From Opitutales bacterium (GTDB lineage: Bacteria > Verrucomicrobiota > Verrucomicrobiia > Opitutales > Seribacteraceae), in the NCBI GenBank assembly GCA_028042835.1, contig JAOFOL010000021.1, positions 1 to 33,993 on the forward strand: 33,993 nt of DNA. The letters are read 5' to 3'. A program made the position numbers and the translations under genes. Positions 25,601-32,795 of this stretch are shown here, in pieces (within the stretch, counting starts at the first letter, position 1; each line of letters opens with the position of its first letter). The notes under the pieces are model-generated. The model was not told where the DNA came from and did no database searches. It saw only the letters and a program-made list of their open reading frames with translations.

Positions 25601-25704
25601 TGCCCCACAATAGAATCAGTCCATCGGAGTTAATGAGACTTGAAATTCCTGAAATCAAAAATCGAGTTATTAAATTGGCTAAAGACTCGCAAGGTTTGAT
25701 TTGA
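22660..25704 (+). CDS. gcvP: Glycine dehydrogenase (decarboxylating), fused GcvPA-type and GcvPB-type P-protein
   Basis: The PLP-dependent P-protein of the glycine cleavage system, releasing CO2 from glycine and passing the aminomethyl group to H-protein. The 1014 residues have two halves. The first (about 30-495) resembles subunit 1 of two-subunit enzymes: [23 protein letters not shown], and [24 protein letters not shown]. The second (about 510-1010) resembles subunit 2: [16 protein letters not shown] (from 549), [14 protein letters not shown] and [18 protein letters not shown] with the PLP lysine Lys752, then [19 protein letters not shown]. Details such as TMKYNP and the RxWGNFG-like region are closer to GcvPB than to E. 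coli-type single-chain GcvP. The joint is a variable stretch near 495-515. gcvT and gcvH are not in the window. A perfect hairpin touches the start codon. Confidence 0.92.
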   Translation: [1014 protein letters not shown]

Positions 25705-25736
25705 CCAAATAACTATTTATTCATAATTTGGAAATT

Positions 25737-25979
25737 ATGAGTACTGATAGTGATCAACCCCTAGTTACGAAAAAAGGCGTCATCGTAGACCTTGTTCTTT
25801 CCGTTTTATTTTTCCTTTTTATGCGCGAAGTTTTAGTTCCTCATGTTCCATCTCAGGATCCTACTTCTGTTTTTATTGTTTCGTCAATGACAGCGTTCTG
25901 TATGACCGGTGTGTTTTGGATTGCTGCAAATATGTTTCGTGTAACACGAGTTGACTACAATCTAAGGAAAAAAAGCTAG
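25737..25979 (+). CDS. Small two-helix membrane protein
   Basis: An 80-residue protein starting at the ATG at 25737, with GGAAATT just upstream; a TTG three codons earlier is less likely. After a polar N terminus it has two hydrophobic segments: VIVDLVLSVLFFLFMREVLV and VFIVSSMTAFCMTGVFWIAANMF. The C-terminal tail is basic. This predicts a hairpin inner-membrane protein with both ends in the cytoplasm. It lies 32 bp after gcvP on the same strand and converges on hflX with an 8-bp gap. The family is not recognised; a subunit-like or stress-related role is possible but unsupported. Confidence 0.6.
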   Translation: MSTDSDQPLVTKKGVIVDLVLSVLFFLFMREVLVPHVPSQDPTSVFIVSSMTAFCMTGVFWIAANMFRVTRVDYNLRKKS

Positions 25980-25988
25980 GCTGCTTTT
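25971..25988. terminator. Weak bidirectional hairpin between the small membrane gene and hflX
   Basis: AAAAGC (25971-25976) and GCTTTT (25983-25988) pair around TAGGCT, with A/T runs on both sides, between two convergent genes. The stem is short, so the call is tentative. Confidence 0.3.
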
Positions 25989-27277
25989 CAATTTTTCATT
26001 TCATAGTCGTAGAGTTCCTCTTCCATTTTTTTACTTGGATAGGCGGAAATCTTAAGCCCTTCATCCTGGGATGTTTGTTCAATTAAACTTCCCTCCTTTC
26101 TGAGCTTTACGATAATACCGTATTTCTCATGAGGTATAAGGTATACCTTGGACTCTCGAAACAGCCCAAGCTTTTTCTCAATTACTTTCAATAATGTAGA
26201 GATTCCTTTACCTGAGGAACAACTCAAATAAACTCCCTCGCTATCAAGTTGGCTCATCCTAAATTTTAGATTTTGAAGCTTATCTTTTTCGATCAAATCA
26301 ATTTTGTTAAATACTGTTAGCACTTCTTTTTGATCGGCCCCAAGTTCTCCTAAAACAGTGAGCGTAGTCTCCATATGGTCCTCATGTTGCGGATTGGATA
26401 AATCCACTACATGTAAAAGTAAATTTGCAACCAAAGTCTCCTCCAAAGTTGCTCGAAAAGCATCAACTAATCGATGGGGTAATTTACGAATAAAACCCAC
26501 TGTATCTGTAAGGATTATCTTTTTGCCAGTGGGGAGTCTTGCTTGTCGACTCGTTGGATCCAATGTGGCAAATAATTTATCTACGGACAAGACATCAGAC
26601 CCACAAACCTTATTAAGCAAAGTAGATTTTCCTGCATTGGTATATCCCACCAAAGCGACTGTTGGAAGAGGGATCCTTAACCTTTTTTTACGACTGGTTT
26701 TTCTAGTTTTAGCAACCAGCTTAATTTCTTTTTTTGTAGCCGCAATCTGATCCCTTACCATTCGTTGGTCTAACTCTATTTGGGCCTCGCCCTCTCCTCT
26801 TTGAGTAACGCCACCCCCTCGTTGTCGGCCCAAATGCGACCAGGCTCTTCTAAGTCTGGGCAAAGAATATTCCAAACGAGCTAATTTCACCTGTAAAACA
26901 GCTTCTTTTGTTTGAGCCCTGGCTGCAAAAACATCTAGTATTATTTCTTGGCGATCAATTACTAAGACTTTTGATTCAGCCTCCCAATTTCTTTGCTGAC
27001 TTGGGCTAAGTTCATTGTCGAAGACAATTACATCACAGCCAACTTCTTTAACATCTTCAAGGACTTCATACAATTTACCCTTACCAAGCAAGTAACCGGC
27101 AAATGTTTTTCTTACCCTAACTACTTTCTTTTGTGAAACTCTAATACCAAGATTGGAAACTAGTTCATCAAGTTCTTCTAATAAAGATTCTGCATTTTCT
27201 CTTTCATCTTCACGTAAAATTACTGCTAAAAGAAAAGCATTCTCAACCAGTCGTGGTTTTTCTTTAACTTCAAACAT
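25988..27277 (-). CDS. hflX: Ribosome-associated GTPase HflX
   Basis: A 429-residue GTPase that binds the large ribosomal subunit and splits stalled ribosomes. The N-terminal HflX domain has GKGKLYEV and DNELSPSQQRNWE, then a coiled-coil and the glycine-rich RQRGGGVTQRGEGE (about 151-164). The G domain follows with G1 GYTNAGKS (211-218), G3 DTVGF and G4 NKID. A C-terminal extension after the G domain is present, as in many HflX proteins. The start codon lies only two bases from the U-tract of the terminator hairpin that ends ppdK, so there is no room for an ordinary leader. How it is transcribed and initiated is unclear. Confidence 0.96.
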   Translation of the reverse strand: MFEVKEKPRLVENAFLLAVILREDERENAESLLEELDELVSNLGIRVSQKKVVRVRKTFAGYLLGKGKLYEVLEDVKEVGCDVIVFDNELSPSQQRNWEAESKVLVIDRQEIILDVFAARAQTKEAVLQVKLARLEYSLPRLRRAWSHLGRQRGGGVTQRGEGEAQIELDQRMVRDQIAATKKEIKLVAKTRKTSRKKRLRIPLPTVALVGYTNAGKSTLLNKVCGSDVLSVDKLFATLDPTSRQARLPTGKKIILTDTVGFIRKLPHRLVDAFRATLEETLVANLLLHVVDLSNPQHEDHMETTLTVLGELGADQKEVLTVFNKIDLIEKDKLQNLKFRMSQLDSEGVYLSCSSGKGISTLLKVIEKKLGLFRESKVYLIPHEKYGIIVKLRKEGSLIEQTSQDEGLKISAYPSKKMEEELYDYEMKN

Positions 27278-27278
27278 T

Positions 27279-27321
27279 AAAAAACAAAAAGGGTTCGGGT
27301 AGATACACTACCCGAACCCTT
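27279..27321 (-). terminator. Strong rho-independent terminator after ppdK, upstream of hflX
   Basis: Bases 27290-27302 and 27308-27320 form a perfect 13-bp, GC-containing stem (AGGGTTCGGGTAG with its complement), plus one further A-T pair and a 5-base loop. On the minus strand it is followed by TTTTTGTTTTTT. It lies about 35 bp after the ppdK stop. The T-run ends next to the hflX ATG, so read-through would place the hairpin at the hflX translation start. Confidence 0.88.
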
Positions 27322-27355
27322 GATAAAGAATCTTTAAAGATCAAACTATAAAGAA

Positions 27356-30145
27356 TCAACTAACTGCTGCCTGAGCAGCTGCAAGTCTTGCTGTTGGAAC
27401 TCTGAAAGGTGAGCAACTTACATAATTCAAACCGATCTTATGACAGAACTCTACACTCTTAGGATCACCACCGTGTTCCCCGCAGATTCCGAGCTTAATT
27501 CCACGACGACCAGCTTTACCTCTCTTCACGCCAATTTCCATCAACTGGCCCACTCCACTTTGGTCAACACTTGCAAATGGATTAGCATCAATAATGTCCA
27601 ATTCCGCATAATTCGGCAGGAAACTTCCTGAGTCGTCTCTACTCATTCCCATAGTTGTTTGAGTTAGGTCATTTGTTCCGAAACTAAAGAACTGAGCAGT
27701 CTTCGCAATTTCATCAGCAACAAGAGCTGCACGAGGAATTTCAATCATGGTACCAACCATATATTTCACTTTCTCTCCTTTGGCTGCAAAGACCTTTTTG
27801 GCTGTTTCATGAATGACATCAACCTGAATCTCTAACTCCTTAGGAAAGCCGACGAGAGGAACCATGATTTCAGGATTTACCTCAACTCCGCTTTTTTGAA
27901 CTAGAATAGCGGCTTCAATGATTGCTTGTGCCTGCATTTCAGTAATCTCAGCATAAGAAACTCCCAATCGGCAACCACGATGTCCGAGCATAGGATTAAA
28001 CTCATGTAAGTCTTCAACTCTTTTCTTAATCGAAGCGAGTGACACCCCAAGTTTTTTTGCTAAATCCCTTTGTGCTGCCTGATCATGTGGCAAAAACTCA
28101 TGCAAAGGAGGGTCCAGTAAGCGGATTGTTGCAGGTCTACCCTCCAAGGCTTTAAATATTCCCTGAAAATCTCTTCTCTGGTAAGGCAATAGTTTTTTAA
28201 GAGCCTTGCGACGATCGACTTCGTTATCAGCAAGAATCATCTGACGCATAGCGTCAATACGGTTTCCTTCAAAAAACATGTGCTCAGTGCGGCACAATCC
28301 AATTCCAGATGCTCCAAATGCAATCGCGTTCTCTACCTGAGTAGGAGAATCTGCATTTGTGCGAACTGACATCTTAGTGGCTTTCTCACACCAATCCATA
28401 AGTTGTGAGAAGTTTCTAAAATCACGACTCTTCTTAGGATCTAGTTTCTTATCGATAAGTACTTGAATTATTTCAGATGGAGCAGTTTTTAATTCACCAG
28501 CGAAAATTTCTCCGTTTGTTCCATTGATTGAAAGATAGTCTCCCTCTTTGTAGGTCGAACCATTTACTTTTACAGTCCGCGTTTTGTAATCGATATCTAA
28601 GTCAGCAGCACCGCATACGCATACTTTACCCATTTGTCTAGCAACCAAAGCGGCATGTGAAGAGACTCCTCCACGAGCAGTGAGAATTCCTTCCGCAGCG
28701 ATCATTCCGCGAAGGTCTTCTGGAGATGTTTCTTGGCGAACAAGCAAAACTGGACCTTGCTTAGCTGCTTCCACAGCACGCTCTGCATTCATGCAAATCT
28801 TGCCTGATGCAGCACCAGGACCAGCCGGTAAACCCTTGCAAAGTTTCTTAGCTGCTTTTTGTGCGGCTATATCAAAAACCGGTGAAAGCACTTGATCAAG
28901 TTGTTCAGCAGGGACCCTTTTGATCGCAGTCTTCCAGTCAATGAGCTTTTCCTTTACCATCTCAGTTGCGATACGAACAGCAGCCAACCCAGTTCTTTTA
29001 CCGTTCCGAGTCTGCAACATGTAGAGTTTTTCTTCTTCAATCGTAAACTCAAAATCCTGCATATCTTTAAAATGCTTCTCGAGTTTTTTCTGAACAAGCA
29101 CTAGCTCTTTGAAAGGCTGAGGAAGAACGCGCTTAAGTTTAGCGACAGGTTGTGGAGTGCGCACACCTGCGACAACATCTTCACCTTGAGCATCCGTTAA
29201 AAATTCTCCGTAAAGAACCTTTTCGCCAGATGCTGGATCACGGGTAAATCCTACTCCAGATCCAGACTTCTTTCCTGTATTACCAAAAACCATTGCCTGT
29301 ACATTTACCGCAGTGCCCCACTCAGCAGGAATTCCATACTTGCGGCGATAAACAGTCGCACGGTCATTCATCCATGAGCTGAATACCGCACCGACGGAAC
29401 CCTCGAGCTGCTCCCATGGACAAGTTGGGAAATCCTTACCGGATCTCTTTTTTACAAGGTCTTTAAAACGACCGACCAAGACTTTCATTTGATCGGCACT
29501 GATTCTAGAGTCGTCTACCTCCCCTTTTGCTTTTGGGAATATTTCTTTTTTGAAATCTTCAATAATAGCTTCGAATGGATCATGATCCTCGCTAGGTAAT
29601 TTTTGAACACCCATGACTACATCACCGTACATTTGAATGAAGCGGCGGTAGCAATCCCACGCAAAACGAGCATTGCCTGAAGCTGTAGCCAAAGCTTCAA
29701 CCGTTTCGTCATTGAGACCAAGGTTAAGAATTGTGTCCATCATACCAGGCATTGAATCTCTGGCACCAGATCTTACGGACAAGAGCAAAGGCTTCTTCGT
29801 ATCACCTAACTTTTTCCCTAATTGTTTTTCCATCAATGCTACAGAAGAATGCATTTGTCCGTCCAAAGACTTAGGATAAGTTCTCTTGTGCTTGTAAAAA
29901 TAAGTGCAAACCTCAGTGGTTATAGTAAACCCAGGAGGCACCGGTAGTCCGATCTTTGCCATTTCAGCTAAGTTCGCTCCCTTTCCTCCGAGTAATTCAC
30001 GCTGTTTAGCGTCTCCGTCAGTTTTCTTACCGAAGTCATAAACATATTTGACTTCTTTCTTGGAAGCACTTGATGCGGCTCTTTTTGGAGCTGCCTTGGC
30101 TTTTGCTTTTTTGTTTGTTGCTTTCGCCTTTTTTTTCTGGGCCAT
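27356..30145 (-). CDS. ppdK: Pyruvate, phosphate dikinase with basic N-terminal extension
   Basis: Reversibly converts pyruvate, ATP and phosphate to phosphoenolpyruvate, AMP and pyrophosphate. The 929 residues exceed the usual 870-900. The ATP-grasp domain begins [23 protein letters not shown]. The swivelling phosphohistidine domain contains [25 protein letters not shown]. The C-terminal PEP/pyruvate barrel has [36 protein letters not shown] and [10 protein letters not shown], ending near the catalytic Cys in [20 protein letters not shown]. The first 30 residues ([20 protein letters not shown] and following Arg/Ala/Ser/Lys) are a histone-like basic tail absent from ordinary enzymes. The gene is divergent from tatC and closed by a strong terminator. 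Its PPi chemistry can interact with the HppA pump. Confidence 0.97.
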   Translation of the reverse strand: MAQKKKAKATNKKAKAKAAPKRAASSASKKEVKYVYDFGKKTDGDAKQRELLGGKGANLAEMAKIGLPVPPGFTITTEVCTYFYKHKRTYPKSLDGQMHSSVALMEKQLGKKLGDTKKPLLLSVRSGARDSMPGMMDTILNLGLNDETVEALATASGNARFAWDCYRRFIQMYGDVVMGVQKLPSEDHDPFEAIIEDFKKEIFPKAKGEVDDSRISADQMKVLVGRFKDLVKKRSGKDFPTCPWEQLEGSVGAVFSSWMNDRATVYRRKYGIPAEWGTAVNVQAMVFGNTGKKSGSGVGFTRDPASGEKVLYGEFLTDAQGEDVVAGVRTPQPVAKLKRVLPQPFKELVLVQKKLEKHFKDMQDFEFTIEEEKLYMLQTRNGKRTGLAAVRIATEMVKEKLIDWKTAIKRVPAEQLDQVLSPVFDIAAQKAAKKLCKGLPAGPGAASGKICMNAERAVEAAKQGPVLLVRQETSPEDLRGMIAAEGILTARGGVSSHAALVARQMGKVCVCGAADLDIDYKTRTVKVNGSTYKEGDYLSINGTNGEIFAGELKTAPSEIIQVLIDKKLDPKKSRDFRNFSQLMDWCEKATKMSVRTNADSPTQVENAIAFGASGIGLCRTEHMFFEGNRIDAMRQMILADNEVDRRKALKKLLPYQRRDFQGIFKALEGRPATIRLLDPPLHEFLPHDQAAQRDLAKKLGVSLASIKKRVEDLHEFNPMLGHRGCRLGVSYAEITEMQAQAIIEAAILVQKSGVEVNPEIMVPLVGFPKELEIQVDVIHETAKKVFAAKGEKVKYMVGTMIEIPRAALVADEIAKTAQFFSFGTNDLTQTTMGMSRDDSGSFLPNYAELDIIDANPFASVDQSGVGQLMEIGVKRGKAGRRGIKLGICGEHGGDPKSVEFCHKIGLNYVSCSPFRVPTARLAAAQAAVS

Positions 30146-30383
30146 TTGAGGTTTAGGTTAGCTTTTAGTCTTTATAGAAGGTAATCGTTTAAAATTTGAA
30201 AACTCCTTTTAAAATCGAACAAACTTTTTCTTATTTTTATAGCGTTTTGTCAACGGATGACTTTCGATTCTTTCGTTTTGTTTATTATTTAAATTAAGAT
30301 TTCTGAATCGACCATATCTAATAAATAATTCTTAATCATTCATCCTATACTAAATTTTATCAATTGAATCTATTTTTATATAA

Positions 30384-31766
30384 ATGACTTCACCAAAAAA
30401 TCACGGACCTGAAAGTTTCGGTGACAGATTTCGTGAAGATGGCATAAGCGGGTTATTCAATAAAAAATCCAATAACCCAAAAGGAAATCCAAATGAAATG
30501 CATTTCCTCGAACACCTAGAGGAATTACGTTGGGTTATTCTAAAATCAGTCGTAGCTTTTTTAGTAGGATGTATCGGCATTGCTATTTTCATGCAGGACT
30601 CCGTAAAACTCCTCCAAATGCCTCTTATCAAGGCTGTCGAGGACTTTGGCGAAATCAGTATCGATCTTCAATCGATAGGGCTTGAGCAATATACAAAACC
30701 TTTAGAAAAATTGGAGGTAGGTCTTGGTGATCTAAGGAAAGCCAAAGAAAAAAATCTTATTGAGTGGGGTATAACGGATCCGCATCATCAAACCCGTATC
30801 ATTACGCACTTTGCAAGTGGAAGTAACCGGAACCTCCTCCAAGTGATTCGTTCCTATTCACCAATATTCATTGCAATGAAAATCTGCTTTTTAGGTGGCA
30901 TCGGATTATCACTCCCTATCATTTTATATTTTGTTGGAAGTTTTGTTGTTCCTGGGCTTACTTCTCAGGAAAAGAAAGTTTTTTTTCCTGGGTGTTTTGC
31001 AGCAACTATTCTTTTTCTAGCCGGTGCATCCATGACCTACTTTTTTATCCTGCCTCTATCATTAGCTTTCACCATTGAGTTTTCCTTCAATGTTCTTGGG
31101 CTTGATGTTTATAGACCAGAAGCAGGAAATTACTACAGCACCGTTATTTGGATGACTTTTGCGGTAGGGATTGCTTTTCAATTTCCACTCATACTTATAC
31201 TTCTAATTAGAATAGGGATTCTATCAGTCAAAAAATTACGCGATAGCCGAAGGTTAGTATTGGTAATTTTAATGGTATCTGCTGCATTAATAACACCTGG
31301 AGGTGACCCCGTAAGTCTATGTATCCTAACCATCCCACTCTACATTCTTTACGAATTTGCTATTTTATTTGGATCTTTCATAGAAAGAAATAAAGCCATC
31401 AGGGCATGGAATGAATGGGACGAAAGTATTCAAGGGGCTAAACCCGCGAAGCCAAAAGCAGATAAACTATCAACATTTTTACTCATTTTAACTTTAGTAC
31501 TACTTTGCGGTGCTGCTACCCTAGCTTGGGTGAACCAAGACAAAATCAAAGAGTCCCTCAATTGGTTTGATTTAGTAGATGAAGACAAAGATCAGGTCAC
31601 GAAAGAAAACAATCAAACATTACCACTTCCATATTCCAAGAATTCAAATCTCCAACCTACTGGAAATCAATCAATGATTATAAACTTAATTCCATTGAAA
31701 GATACTAATGGCAGCCTACAAAATGGTGGTCTTTACAGGGCTGAAATCATCCAACCATTAAAGTAG
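30384..31766 (+). CDS. tatC: Twin-arginine translocase subunit TatC, enlarged
   Basis: Core receptor of the Tat pathway that exports folded proteins. The family motif FLEHLEELRW (41-50) precedes helix 1 (51-70). Helices 2-6 lie near 161-185, 203-222, 252-275, 290-306 and 313-332, with the conserved Glu196 in LTSQEKK and TPGGDPVSLCILTIPLYILYE. At 460 residues it is far longer than the usual 240-280. There is a 38-residue polar N-terminal tail. The first periplasmic loop is about 90 residues (about 71-160) rather than about 40. A C-terminal extension includes a probable seventh helix (LSTFLLILTLVLLCGAATLAW, about 362-382) and a 75-residue polar tail that would be periplasmic. No tatA/B gene is adjacent. 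It is divergent from ppdK. Confidence 0.93.
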   Translation: MTSPKNHGPESFGDRFREDGISGLFNKKSNNPKGNPNEMHFLEHLEELRWVILKSVVAFLVGCIGIAIFMQDSVKLLQMPLIKAVEDFGEISIDLQSIGLEQYTKPLEKLEVGLGDLRKAKEKNLIEWGITDPHHQTRIITHFASGSNRNLLQVIRSYSPIFIAMKICFLGGIGLSLPIILYFVGSFVVPGLTSQEKKVFFPGCFAATILFLAGASMTYFFILPLSLAFTIEFSFNVLGLDVYRPEAGNYYSTVIWMTFAVGIAFQFPLILILLIRIGILSVKKLRDSRRLVLVILMVSAALITPGGDPVSLCILTIPLYILYEFAILFGSFIERNKAIRAWNEWDESIQGAKPAKPKADKLSTFLLILTLVLLCGAATLAWVNQDKIKESLNWFDLVDEDKDQVTKENNQTLPLPYSKNSNLQPTGNQSMIINLIPLKDTNGSLQNGGLYRAEIIQPLK

Positions 31767-31795
31767 TGTTAAATTTCTTGCATTTTCTTCACTCT

Positions 31796-31810
31796 ACCAC
31801 CAAAAGTGGT
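31796..31810. promoter_or_regulatory. Inverted repeat just before the XRE regulator gene
   Basis: ACCAC and GTGGT flank CAAAA, ending three bases before the ATG at 31814. Short dyads next to the start of a helix-turn-helix gene are often autoregulatory operators; here this is inferred from position. Confidence 0.35.
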
Positions 31811-31813
31811 TGA

Positions 31814-32254
31814 ATGAAGAGCGGAAAAAATAAGATCGGAAAACTCCTAAAACAATATCGGAAAAAAGCAAACCTCACTCAACCTCAACTTGCTGGCACT
31901 AGCGGAGTTGCCACTTCCATCGTAAATGATATTGAAAACGGAATTCGTAACGCAGGTAGTAAAACATTAGACAAAATAGCCCGAGGGCTTGCACTTTCTG
32001 ACGAGGAAAGATTCAAATTTATAATGATGGGTTTAGCCTTGTCTAAAAGAGATTATCTAATTCCTGACTTTTCTGAGTACCCTCCCGAAATCCTCAATTA
32101 TCTCCCTTTCATTTTTCAAAGATCAGGTATTGAACCGTCTGCTGTAAAAAATGTCTCGTTGCCAAATAAACAACAAAAGCAATTTATAATAAACTTAAAA
32201 GATGGTAAATCTATCTCTATGGAAATTCGGCTAGCACCCCATAAAGAATCTTAG
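31814..32254 (+). CDS. XRE-family helix-turn-helix protein
   Basis: A 146-residue protein with an N-terminal Cro/C1-type helix-turn-helix (about 8-65): IGKLLKQYRKKANLTQPQLAGTSGVATSIVNDIENGIRN, then KTLDKIARGLALSDEE. The recognition helix corresponds to VATSIVNDIE. The C-terminal 75 residues (LIPDFSEYPPEILNYLPFIF and a lysine-rich strand region) match no domain known to me and may be for dimerisation or ligand sensing. It lies 47 bp after tatC and 2 bp before the Hsp15-like gene, so it may be co-transcribed with both. Its targets are unknown; the small dyad in front of it suggests self-regulation. Confidence 0.85.
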   Translation: MKSGKNKIGKLLKQYRKKANLTQPQLAGTSGVATSIVNDIENGIRNAGSKTLDKIARGLALSDEERFKFIMMGLALSKRDYLIPDFSEYPPEILNYLPFIFQRSGIEPSAVKNVSLPNKQQKQFIINLKDGKSISMEIRLAPHKES

Positions 32255-32256
32255 TT

Positions 32257-32670
32257 TTGCAAACTCAAAAGATCAGAATTGATCGATGGTTATGGTCGGT
32301 TCGAGTGTATAAAACCCGGACACTTTCAACTGATGCATGTAAAAGAAAATGGGTTCGTATTAATGGAAATGAAGCTAAACCTTCTCGAGAAATTGTAGTA
32401 GGAGACATAGTAACTGCAAAAACAGGTCCAATTCAGCGAAGACTTAAAGTAATAAGCTTATTAGAAAAACGAATTGCCGCTAAGCATGTGGAAGACTTCA
32501 TGGACGATCTTACTGCTCCTGAAGAATACGAAAAAGCCCGTAATGCGAGAAAACATTTTATGCCTTCTGCATTTGGAAAACGGACAACAAAAGGTCGCCC
32601 TTCCAAAAAAGAAAGACGCGATCTTGAAGATTTCTTTTTCAATTCTTTTAATGGAGAAATCGATACCTGA
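32257..32670 (+). CDS. hslR: S4-domain RNA-binding protein, Hsp15-like
   Basis: A 137-residue protein related to heat-shock protein 15, which binds free 50S subunits carrying nascent chains. The S4 RNA-binding domain occupies about 7-65: IRIDRWLWSVRVYKTRTLSTDACKRKWVRINGNEAKPSREIVVGDIV, with the diagnostic RIDRWLW start. The C-terminal half is basic, including FGKRTTKGRPSKKERRDLEDFF, the sort of tail that contacts rRNA. The only plausible start is TTG at 32257, two bases after the XRE gene stop, so translation probably depends on coupling. HflX, another factor for stalled large subunits, is about 5 kb away. Confidence 0.88.
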   Translation: MQTQKIRIDRWLWSVRVYKTRTLSTDACKRKWVRINGNEAKPSREIVVGDIVTAKTGPIQRRLKVISLLEKRIAAKHVEDFMDDLTAPEEYEKARNARKHFMPSAFGKRTTKGRPSKKERRDLEDFFFNSFNGEIDT

Positions 32671-32795
32671 AGGAAAATAAGACCCATTCGAGCAAGAAAA
32701 TAACCGAGATTTTTATAAAATAAGGGATTACTAAAGATAGTGAAGCAAAGAAAAATCACTTGCCAGAAATCCTTGGTAAAGTCATCATTTCAACT

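Noticed and set aside
30203-30210. AAAAGGAG on the minus strand upstream of ppdK as a ribosome binding site
   Set aside because: It is about 60 bases before the ppdK start and no plausible short coding frame follows it.
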